In this document: positions 1 through 6,257 of the stretch, piece by piece
Numbering within the stretch: position 1 is the stretch's first letter
Layout of the letters: every line of letters starts with the position of its first letter
Notes under the pieces: model-generated
The model's database searches: none
Told to the model about the DNA's origin: nothing
What the model saw: only the letters and a program-made list of their open reading frames with translations
Assembly (NCBI GenBank): GCA_001873845.1
Contig: MNZY01000034.1
Span: forward strand, 1 to 13,052
DNA length: 13,052 bases
Origin: Candidatus Altarchaeum sp. CG2_30_32_3053
GTDB lineage: Archaea > Altiarchaeota > Altiarchaeia > Altiarchaeales > Altiarchaeaceae
Direction of reading: 5' to 3'
Position numbers and translations under genes: made by a program

Positions 1-540
1 TCCATAAGATTTATATTGATGTAGCCACCACTTATACACAGATTATTACACAAGAATACGATCTACTTTGTAGGTAGGTTATTATAGCAGTCTAATTAAA
101 CCAATGGCCTACGTCTATTTGGCAATCAACCGTTGTAAATGTAATGTTTAATAACTTCATCATGACCTTTGAATACTGCGTCAGGAGGAAAAATATTTTT
201 GTCCACTGACACAACTACTACTTTATCAATCTTGATAATGTCCTTCTTGCTTTTTTTTATCCCATTCCTTCTTTTCTCTTGTTGGATCTGGTGCAAAGGT
301 ATTTTCTCTTGTTGGAACATTTGGCTTTATTTCTGGCTTTCCTTTTTCACCTTTTAACCTATTCAGTTCATCCTTTAACTTTTGATTATCTTCAAACATT
401 TGTTGACGATCCGTTAGCAAGAAATCAATAACACTGTGTTGTAAAAGTATTATCCTTTTAACAGCACCAGGATTATTGAAATCAATATTATCAATATTAA
501 GAGATATTATCTCCTCAGGTATTTTAAACTTCAGATTTAT
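1..540 (-). pseudogene. IS66-type transposase remnant, N-terminal part, runs off left edge
   Basis: The minus strand reads as the N-terminal part of an IS66-like transposase. From about 540 downward one frame gives a segment with KFKIPEEIISLNIDNI, then a charged coiled coil (DNQKLKDELNRLKGEKGKPEI, about 390-340) typical of this family's N-terminus. That frame stops near 226. The continuation (KSKKDIIKIDKVVVVSVDK, then FPPDAVFKGHDEV) lies in a second frame ending at a TGA at 126-128; the switch falls at an A8 tract (T8 at 251-258 on the + strand). Beyond that stop, near 1-60, the same frame gives NNLCISGGYINI, which resembles a later conserved stretch, so an internal deletion is likely. No ATG/GTG start is visible near 540 and an in-frame stop sits at 598-600. 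The catalytic part would lie left of the window. Family assignment is from remembered sequence patterns; that it is non-functional is seen directly. Confidence 0.72.
272..316. repeat. 15-bp direct repeat inside the transposase remnant
   Basis: TTTTCTCTTGTTGGA occurs at 272-286 and again at 302-316, exactly 30 bp apart. On the minus strand the two copies encode PTREN and PTREK. It looks like a small in-frame duplication in the low-complexity linker of the old transposase gene. Confidence 0.6.
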
Positions 541-691
541 TTTGTTGTTTGTGTTGTTTATTCTGATAATATAAATTAAAGAAGTGTTTGTTAATTTTTA
601 TTTATATTTTTTATATTACTTAACTAATATTGTATAATATTATTTACCCTTTAATATTGAGCAAATACGACTAATCTATAAATTTATTCAT
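541..691 (+). other. AT-rich intergenic region upstream of purD
   Basis: No gene is visible. It is almost entirely A and T and contains a perfect 7-bp inverted repeat (TAATATT at 625-631, AATATTA at 636-642, 4-base spacer). A TTTAATATT stretch at 650-658 lies about 30-40 bases before the likely purD start and could be an archaeal TATA-like box for a nearly leaderless transcript. In DNA this AT-rich such matches are expected by chance, so the promoter reading is weak. No Shine-Dalgarno sequence precedes purD. Confidence 0.3.
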
Positions 692-2002
692 CTGAAAAAA
701 AAAACGGAAAAAATTTTATTAATAGGAAACGGAGCAAGGGAACACGCAATCGCTGAAAGTGTTGTCAGATTTGGGTACAAACTTTACGGATTTATGTCCG
801 CAAAAAATCCAGGAATTGTTAAACTATGCAGGGAATATAAGACAGGAAATATTCTAGATGCAGAAAGTGCGGTCCATTTTGCGAGAACCATGAATGCCGA
901 CGCGGTAATTATCGGTCCCGAAGCACCGCTTGAGACTGGTGTAAGCGATAAAATTCTGGAAAATGGAATTGTGTGTCTTTCTCCCACAAAATCACTGGCA
1001 CGAATTGAGACAAACAAGGAATTTGCAAGAAATTTAATGAAAGAGCATAATATTCGCGCGTATCCGAAATTTGAAATTTTTAAAAAAGGAGAAAATGCAG
1101 AAATGTTTAAATTTATCGATAATTTGCAAGATGTTGCTGTAAAACCGGTTGGACTGACAGGGGGCAAAGGTGTCCGGGTTACGGGAAAGCAGCTGAATAA
1201 TGCGAAAGAAGCAAAAAAGTATGCAGGCGAAATTTTAGAAAAGGACAGGATTGTCTTGATTGAAGAAAAACTTGAAGGTGAAGAATTTACTTTACAGGTA
1301 TTTTGCGACGGAGAAAATTTAGCACCAAGTCCTTTGGTTCAGGATCATAAGTCAGCTTATGAAAATGATGTCGGACCAAACACAGGAGGAATGGGCTCTT
1401 ATTCCGATAAGAACTTCATGCTGCCTTTTGTTACGCAGACCGACTATGAAGATGCACTCGGAAATTTAAAAAAGGTAATTAATGTATTGAAAAAGGACTA
1501 CGGAAGGTATATCGGAATTTTATACGGACAGTTCATTGCAACAAAAGACGGTGTCCGGATTATTGAGTTCAATGCACGGCTTGGAGACCCCGAAGCGATG
1601 AATGTTTTGCCTTTAATTAAGGAAGATTGGATTGAAAAAATTTTAGACAAAAAATTAAGTTCCGGGCTGAAGTTTGAAAATCGTGCCAGTGTCTGCAAAT
1701 ATCTGGTTCCTGCGGGCTACCCTGAAAATCCTGTCCAAACAGAAATTTTTGTTGATGACAGCAAATTTAAAGATAATTCAAAAATTTATTATGCGAGTGT
1801 TTATGAAGAAGGCGGGAAAATTTTAAGCACACATTCACGGGCGATTGCTGTTCTGGGAATTGCTGACACAATAGAAGAGGCGGAAAAAATTGCTGAAAAT
1901 TCAACAAAATTTGTCAAGGGAAATTTAGAACACAGAAAGGATATCGGGACAAGGGAATTGATAAATAAAAGGATTGAATTTATGAAGAAGATACGGAAAT
2001 GA
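692..2002 (+). CDS. purD: phosphoribosylamine-glycine ligase (GAR synthetase)
   Basis: PurD catalyses the ATP-dependent joining of glycine to 5-phosphoribosylamine, the second step of de novo purine synthesis, in the cytoplasm. Counting from codon 692, the N-terminal nucleotide-binding motif LLIGNGAREHA lies at about residues 9-19, GPEAPL at 75-80, the ATP-grasp loop KPVGLTGGKGV at 151-161, VGPNTGGMGSYS near 227-238 and the metal/ATP motif EFNARLGDPE at 293-302. The C-terminal domain ends with the family's HRKDIG signature. At about 436 residues the length is normal. The frame has no ATG, GTG or TTG until 794, which would delete the conserved first motif, so the start must be further up. CTG at 692 fits the family N-terminus best, and ATT at 686 is possible. 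An A10 tract (695-704) directly follows the CTG. No neighbour in the window belongs to purine metabolism. Confidence 0.9.
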   Translation: MKKKTEKILLIGNGAREHAIAESVVRFGYKLYGFMSAKNPGIVKLCREYKTGNILDAESAVHFARTMNADAVIIGPEAPLETGVSDKILENGIVCLSPTKSLARIETNKEFARNLMKEHNIRAYPKFEIFKKGENAEMFKFIDNLQDVAVKPVGLTGGKGVRVTGKQLNNAKEAKKYAGEILEKDRIVLIEEKLEGEEFTLQVFCDGENLAPSPLVQDHKSAYENDVGPNTGGMGSYSDKNFMLPFVTQTDYEDALGNLKKVINVLKKDYGRYIGILYGQFIATKDGVRIIEFNARLGDPEAMNVLPLIKEDWIEKILDKKLSSGLKFENRASVCKYLVPAGYPENPVQTEIFVDDSKFKDNSKIYYASVYEEGGKILSTHSRAIAVLGIADTIEEAEKIAENSTKFVKGNLEHRKDIGTRELINKRIEFMKKIRK

Positions 2003-2095
2003 GCCAAAACATTTTATTTGGCATGTTTTAATCCTGAAGCACAGATAGAAAATTTTTATTCCGTCCCGGAAGAAACATTTGAACAAAATTTATAG
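2003..2095 (+). other. Coding-like tail in frame after the purD stop
   Basis: Directly after the purD TGA (2000-2002) the same frame stays open for 30 codons to a TAG at 2093-2095. The peptide has a protein-like composition (LACFNPEAQIENF, then YSVPEETFEQNL) rather than the Lys/Asn/Ile/Phe-rich junk expected from AT-rich spacer. There is no ATG start; TTG at 2018 is the only common alternative start. It could be the end of a decayed gene joined to purD or an old C-terminal extension cut off by a new stop. I do not recognise the family. Confidence 0.3.
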
Positions 2096-2161
2096 TAAGT
2101 TAGAGATTACAATCATTTTACTGGTTTTTTTGCAGCAAAATAACATTGCTTACGCATGGAT

Positions 2162-2188
2162 ATTTCAAAAACACCGGGTTTTTGAAAT
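2162..2188. repeat. Perfect 11-bp-stem hairpin
   Basis: ATTTCAAAAAC (2162-2172) and GTTTTTGAAAT (2178-2188) are perfect reverse complements around the 5-base loop ACCGG. The right arm can also pair with a third segment, TTTCAAAA at 2195-2202, so two mutually exclusive hairpins are possible. It lies between purD and radC and may be an RNA structure, a protein-binding palindrome or the remains of a small mobile element. Confidence 0.55.
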
Positions 2189-2225
2189 GAATGTTTTCAA
2201 AATCGCGGAGAATTTGGAAAGATAC

Positions 2226-2270
2226 TGAAAATCTTTGAGATTTTCAATCTTTAAAAATCTTTGAGATTTT
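2226..2270. repeat. Two tandem copies of a hairpin sequence
   Basis: The 17-base sequence AAAATCTTTGAGATTTT occurs at 2228-2244 and again at 2254-2270, 26 bases apart. Each copy is itself an inverted repeat (AAAATCT and AGATTTT around TTG). The first copy has flanking bases that extend its stem to 9 bp (2226-2246). Together with the hairpin at 2162-2188 this makes three short palindromes within 110 bases. Confidence 0.6.
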
Positions 2271-2489
2271 AAAATACTTAAACCATATGTGTCAACTTAA
2301 GATTTTCCAGTGTTTGAAATTTCTGGTTGAAATAATATTTTTATGTTTGCCTCTTTAATATCAATGGTTGTAAGTTTCATTGTCTGTATCAAGTCATGTA
2401 TTAAATACGACTTTTAAATTAATTTGATAAAGAAATTTAATTCTTGACATAACTACATAATTAAAGCAAGAATCCTATAAATTTCTATT

Positions 2490-2867
2490 ATGATGAAAAT
2501 AAAGGATATTTCCAAAGAGAATCGTCCGAGAGAACGGCTAAAGAGATCCGACGCATCTGCATTGAGTGAGGCGGAATTATTAGCAATTATCTTACGAACA
2601 GGATCCAGAGGAGAAAATGTTGTGGATATGTGTAATCGTATAATCTCTTTTTATGGACTTGAAAATTTAAGTGATTTGTCTTATGAAGAATTTCAGAAGG
2701 CATATTTGTTTATCTGGGAGGATATTCCTGGAAAAGATAGCGAGAAATTTCTAAAATATTTGTGGAATAACTTAAAAATAGACTGGGCAAAAAATGCAGA
2801 AATATGTAAAAGCGACAATAATGAAACAATTGTTGTTAAGAACAAAAAAAAAATCAGCTACTTTTAA
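2490..2867 (+). pseudogene. radC: RadC, N-terminal half, ending in an inserted domain and a frameshift
   Basis: The first 70 residues are a clear RadC (UPF0758) N-terminal region: RPRERL, then LSEAELLAIILRTGSRGENVVDMCNRII and a helix ending SYEEFQK. In ordinary RadC proteins this leads straight into the helix-hairpin-helix motif. Here the frame instead enters unrelated sequence (IWEDIPGKDSEKF, then IDWAKNAEICKSDNNETI) and stops at 2865-2867 shortly after an A10 tract at 2844-2853. Removing one A joins this frame to the downstream RadC half (2794-3429) in one reading frame of 313 codons counting the stop, about 90 longer than usual RadC. The start is the first of two adjacent ATG codons at 2490 and 2493; no ribosome-binding site is obvious. 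It is either a frameshifted pseudogene, a slippage-expressed gene or a sequencing error at the homopolymer. Confidence 0.8.
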
Positions 2868-2970
2868 GCTCAATAAAATAAAAAAGAAAGCAATCCTGGA
2901 AATTAATAATGGTGAGAAATATGAATGTATTTTTAAAAAGGAAAATGGCAGGATAAATATATACCACAAG
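2700..2970 (+). mobile_element. Protein-coding insertion of about 270 bp inside radC
   Basis: Conserved RadC sequence stops after SYEEFQK (codon ending 2699) and resumes with IKGMGDAKATQIKALFEF (from 2971). The 271 bases between encode a separate small domain when one A of the A10 tract is skipped: WEDIPGKDSEKF, NLKIDWAKNAEICKSD, then SATFKLNKIKKKAILEINNG and KKENGRINIY. From memory this resembles a short hypothetical domain (W-x-D-[VI]-P-G, IDWAENAEIRKSD, KENGKLNIY) that recurs in uncultured archaeal genomes alone or attached to unrelated proteins; this needs a search. Both junctions carry AAG (2697-2699 and 2968-2970), which could be a 3-bp target duplication or chance. TTTATC at 2709-2714 and GATAAA at 2952-2957 form a weak terminal inverted repeat. 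Intein hallmarks are absent. Confidence 0.6.
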
Positions 2971-3429
2971 ATAAAAGGAATGGGCGATGCGAAAGCAACG
3001 CAAATCAAGGCATTATTTGAATTTATCAAACGTAATAATTTAGCAAAAAAAGGTAAATTTCCGGTGCGAACGGCAAAAGATGTTTTTGAATATGCATCGC
3101 AGAGATTGCCAAGCAATGATAAAGAACATTTTATAGTCCTGCATCTTGATTCCAAGAATATGATAATCAGGGACGAAATTGTTTCAACAGGGATTCTTAA
3201 TGCTTCCATTGTTCATCCGCGGGAAGTTTTTAAGTCGGCGATAAAAGAAAGTGCAAACACAATTGTTATTGTTCATAACCACCCTTCAGGAGATTCAACG
3301 CCATCAGAGGAAGACAGGAAAATTACAAAAATACTATCTGATGCAGGAAAACTTTTGGATATAAAACTGCTTGACCATGTTATTATCGGAGATACTTATT
3401 ATAGTTTTAAGGAAAATAAAGAAATTTAA
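2794..3429 (+). CDS. radC: RadC/JAB-domain protein, C-terminal half (frameshifted from 2490)
   Basis: From residue 60 onward this is RadC: the helix-hairpin-helix motif IKGMGDAKATQIKALFEF, then the JAB/MPN metalloprotease-fold domain with an intact metal signature HNHPSGDSTPSEED (two His, Ser and Asp ligand positions) and the ending LDHVIIGDTYYSF. RadC is widespread and often found near mobile and defence islands; its biochemical role is unsettled, and the old recombination-repair assignment is not well supported. About the first 20 residues (2794-2853) are probably not translated in this frame, because there the true frame is that of 2490. Independent translation from ATG 2794 or 2821 would give a JAB domain with part of the inserted domain at its N-terminus. 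hsdR starts only 25 bases downstream, so the two may share a transcript. Confidence 0.8.
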   Translation: MQKYVKATIMKQLLLRTKKKSATFKLNKIKKKAILEINNGEKYECIFKKENGRINIYHKIKGMGDAKATQIKALFEFIKRNNLAKKGKFPVRTAKDVFEYASQRLPSNDKEHFIVLHLDSKNMIIRDEIVSTGILNASIVHPREVFKSAIKESANTIVIVHNHPSGDSTPSEEDRKITKILSDAGKLLDIKLLDHVIIGDTYYSFKENKEI

Positions 3430-3454
3430 TAATTTAATAGAAAAACGCTAAAAC

Positions 3455-6256
3455 ATGACTGATAATTTATATATCCTGGAACCGGAAGCAAAAGTAAGGC
3501 ACGATTTAATCAATCCGGCACTTGAAAAAGCTGGGTGGAAAGTTCAGCATTTCAAGACAGCAGATATTAACTCTTTTAAAGGCGTTGCGGTAGAGTACTT
3601 TCAAATGGGAAAAGGTGTTGGAGAAGCGGATTATGTTTTGTTTGTAGATGGGAACGCTGTTGGCATCATAGAAGCGAAAAAAGAAGGGGAAACCCTTATT
3701 GGAAAAGAACCACAGGCGCAAAAGTATTCAGAAGGCTTTCCTGAAAATTATCACCATGTTGACATGCCTTTACCTTTTGTTTATATGTCATCGGGCTCTA
3801 AAACAAGATTTACAAATATATGGGATCCAAAACCAAGAAGCAGGGAAATTTTCAGTTTTCCAAAACCTGAAACCATTGAAAAATGGGTGAACGAAGGTAA
3901 AAATAATACCCTTAGGCAAAGATTAATGCATTACATTGATATTGAAAATGAAAAGCTATGGCAGGTACAGAAAACTGCTATTGAAAATCTTGAGAAATCG
4001 TTATCTGAAAACAAGCCAAGGGCATTAATACAGATGGCAACCGGGTCAGGTAAAACTTATGTTGCTGCAAATATCTGCTACGACTTAATAAAACACGCCA
4101 ATGCAAAGCGAATTTTATTTTTAGTTGACCGAAGTAATCTTGGCACACAGGCACTTCAGGAATTCCAAATTTTTGTTGTTCCAAAGGACGGAAGAAAATT
4201 TACTGAACTTTATAATGTCCAGCACCTCACAACAAATAATATTGAGGATTCAAGCAGGGTATGTATCTCCACAATTCAAAGAATTTATTCTATGCTCAAA
4301 GGAGAAAAGGAATTTGATCCATTGCTTGAGCAGAAATCTGAGTTTGGATGTGGTATTTTATCTTCACCTGCGCCGGTTGAATACAATCCAGATATTCCAA
4401 TAGAAACATTTGATGTAATTATTGTTGACGAATGTCATAGGTCAATCTACAAGCTATGGAAGCAGGTTCTTGACTACTTTGACGCTTTTTTGATTGGCCT
4501 TACCGCAACACCTTCAAAAAGCACAATTGCTTTTTTTAATAATAATCTTGTCATGGAGTACAGACATGAACTGGCAGTTGCTGATCAAATTAATGTTGAC
4601 TTTAGCGTTTATAAAATAATGACAAAAATAACAAAGGATGGCTCCGTAATTGAAGCGGGCGAGACAATACAGAAAAGAGATATGCGAACAAGAAGAAAAA
4701 GATGGGAGACGTTGGAGGATGATTTAGAATATGATGCAGAACAACTGGATAAAGAAGTTGTTTCAAAAGACCAGATTAGGAAAGTTATTAGAACATTTAA
4801 AGAAAAGGTCTTAACAGAAATTTTCCCAGGAAGAAAATATGTCCCAAAAACACTTATTTATGCAAAGGATGATAATCATGCAGAGGAAATCGTGCAGGTG
4901 ATAAGAGAGGAATTCAATGAAGGAAATGATTTTGCGGTAAAAATAACCTATAAAACAGAAGGCGAGAAACCTGAAAATTTAATCAGACAATTCAGAAATG
5001 GATTCAACCCGAGGATTGCAGTAACTGTTGATATGATCGCAACCGGAACAGACATTAAGCCGCTTGAGATTGTTTTCTTTATGCGCTATGTGAAGAGCAG
5101 GAACTATTTTGAACAGATGAAAGGCAGAGGCGTGAGGGTAATGAGGAATGATGACTTTAAAACAGTTACTCCCGATGCGATGGCAAAGGAAAGATTTGTT
5201 ATTGTTGATGCCGTGGGAGTAACAGAAAACGAGGATTTGAGCGAAACAAGGCCACTTGAGCAGAAGCCATTGGTATCATTTGAGAAATTGCTAAAAACGA
5301 TTAGATTTGCCAAACCTCATAAAGACAATCTTTCATCAATGGCAAGCCGTCTTTCCCGCATGCAGAAGAAACTAACCGAAAAGCAAATCGATGAAATAAA
5401 AGAAATCACTGGGGGAAAATCTCTGCCCGATTTCGCCCGCGACTTTGTTGATGCAATAGATGAAGATAAAATTTACGCACAAGCGCAAAAAGAATTTGGA
5501 GCAGGTAATTACATTGAATATGAACCTCTTAAAAAAGAGATTGAAGAAATTTCTCAAAAACGAATGACTGAAGCCGTAAAGCAGTTTATATACAATGCAA
5601 AACTTATGCAGCGGCTTCCTGAAATCAAACAAGAAACAGAACAGGTTATTGATGATGTTTCTGTTGATGTTGTTGAAGAGGCAGGATATTCACCGATTGC
5701 AACCGAGAAAGCAAGGAATATTATAAAATCATTCCGGGATTTCATTGAAAAAAACAAAGACGAATTAACCGCTTTGCAGGTTTTTTATACTGACAAAGGA
5801 CGGCTGCATTGGAAAGATATTAAAGAAGTTGCTGAAAAGATTAAGTCCCCGCCTTATAGTTTAACTCCTGGTAAAATCTGGCAAGCATACGCTCAACTTG
5901 AGGAATCAAAGGTTCGTGGTAAAACAAAGAATAAGAGATCTGACTTTGTTTCACTTCTCAGATTTGAACTTGGCAAGGCAAATGAATTAGAACCATTTAA
6001 TAACACCGTTGACAAGAGATTTGCTATATGGCTCAAAAAACAGAGAGATTCCCGCATAGAGTTCACACAAGAGCAGCTAAACTGGCTTGAGAAAATCAAA
6101 AATCACATATCAGAATCAATTGACATTACCACTGATGACTTTGAATACGCTCCTTTTGACCAGATGGGCGGGCTTGGGAAAGCATTTGATGTGTTTGGCG
6201 GGCAGATGAAATTTAATTCAATATTTAATGACATTAGTGCAGAGGTGTGCGTTTAA
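3455..6256 (+). CDS. hsdR: Type I restriction enzyme, endonuclease/translocase subunit R (EcoEI-like)
   Basis: HsdR is the motor and nuclease of a type I restriction complex: it translocates unmethylated DNA using ATP and cuts it at a distance. At 933 residues it has the expected order. The N-terminal PD-(D/E)xK nuclease shows D59 and E73-A-K75 within GEADYVLF and IIEAKKEGE. The superfamily 2 helicase follows with ATGSGKT (195-201), DECH (325-328), TATPSK (350-355), VDMIATGTDIKP (525-536) and QMKGRGVRV (554-562). An EcoEI-type C-terminal domain, needed to bind the methylase subunits, covers about 720-905. All key residues are present, so it looks intact. No Shine-Dalgarno sequence precedes ATG 3455. 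Its stop is one base before the next gene, suggesting coupling. Unusually, the R gene comes first and hsdM comes last in the island. Confidence 0.95.
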   Translation: MTDNLYILEPEAKVRHDLINPALEKAGWKVQHFKTADINSFKGVAVEYFQMGKGVGEADYVLFVDGNAVGIIEAKKEGETLIGKEPQAQKYSEGFPENYHHVDMPLPFVYMSSGSKTRFTNIWDPKPRSREIFSFPKPETIEKWVNEGKNNTLRQRLMHYIDIENEKLWQVQKTAIENLEKSLSENKPRALIQMATGSGKTYVAANICYDLIKHANAKRILFLVDRSNLGTQALQEFQIFVVPKDGRKFTELYNVQHLTTNNIEDSSRVCISTIQRIYSMLKGEKEFDPLLEQKSEFGCGILSSPAPVEYNPDIPIETFDVIIVDECHRSIYKLWKQVLDYFDAFLIGLTATPSKSTIAFFNNNLVMEYRHELAVADQINVDFSVYKIMTKITKDGSVIEAGETIQKRDMRTRRKRWETLEDDLEYDAEQLDKEVVSKDQIRKVIRTFKEKVLTEIFPGRKYVPKTLIYAKDDNHAEEIVQVIREEFNEGNDFAVKITYKTEGEKPENLIRQFRNGFNPRIAVTVDMIATGTDIKPLEIVFFMRYVKSRNYFEQMKGRGVRVMRNDDFKTVTPDAMAKERFVIVDAVGVTENEDLSETRPLEQKPLVSFEKLLKTIRFAKPHKDNLSSMASRLSRMQKKLTEKQIDEIKEITGGKSLPDFARDFVDAIDEDKIYAQAQKEFGAGNYIEYEPLKKEIEEISQKRMTEAVKQFIYNAKLMQRLPEIKQETEQVIDDVSVDVVEEAGYSPIATEKARNIIKSFRDFIEKNKDELTALQVFYTDKGRLHWKDIKEVAEKIKSPPYSLTPGKIWQAYAQLEESKVRGKTKNKRSDFVSLLRFELGKANELEPFNNTVDKRFAIWLKKQRDSRIEFTQEQLNWLEKIKNHISESIDITTDDFEYAPFDQMGGLGKAFDVFGGQMKFNSIFNDISAEVCV
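6242..6247 (+). promoter_or_regulatory. Ribosome-binding site fixing the start at 6258
   Basis: GAGGTG lies 10 bases before ATG 6258, inside the last codons of hsdR. The longer possible frame from ATG 6228 would begin within hsdR and has no such site, so 6258 is the preferred start. Confidence 0.7.
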
Positions 6257-6257
6257 A

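Larger units (their letters stand above)
2096..2489. other. Intergenic region with hairpins, no gene seen
   Basis: About 390 bases separate the purD tail from radC. No reading frame of convincing length or composition exists on either strand; the longest ATG frame in the hairpin zone encodes only about 15 residues. A T7 tract at 2125-2131 may help end purD transcription, since archaeal terminators are often simple T-runs. The middle holds three hairpins, listed separately. The last 200 bases before radC are AT-rich and presumably contain its promoter, but no box or ribosome-binding site can be picked with confidence. Confidence 0.5.

Noticed and set aside
251..258. Programmed -1 frameshift in the transposase
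   Set aside because: Moving from the upstream to the downstream frame requires +1 (or -2), not -1, and further damage exists downstream, so decay fits better.
784..1167. 127-codon minus-strand reading frame opposite purD
   Set aside because: It lies wholly antisense to conserved PurD motifs and has no recognisable domain; it is a shadow of purD codon usage.
2000..2002. TGA of purD as selenocysteine or readthrough codon
   Set aside because: PurD is complete at this stop, no SECIS-like element is evident and no selenoprotein family is known here; a fossil tail explains it more simply.
2700..2970. radC insert as an intein
   Set aside because: There is no Cys/Ser at the first position, no His-Asn at the end followed by Cys/Ser/Thr, and 90 codons is too short for a splicing domain.
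2772..3209. 145-codon minus-strand reading frame opposite radC
   Set aside because: It is antisense to the RadC domain; its hydrophobic, Phe/Leu/Ile-rich composition is what the complement of Lys/Glu/Asn-rich coding gives.
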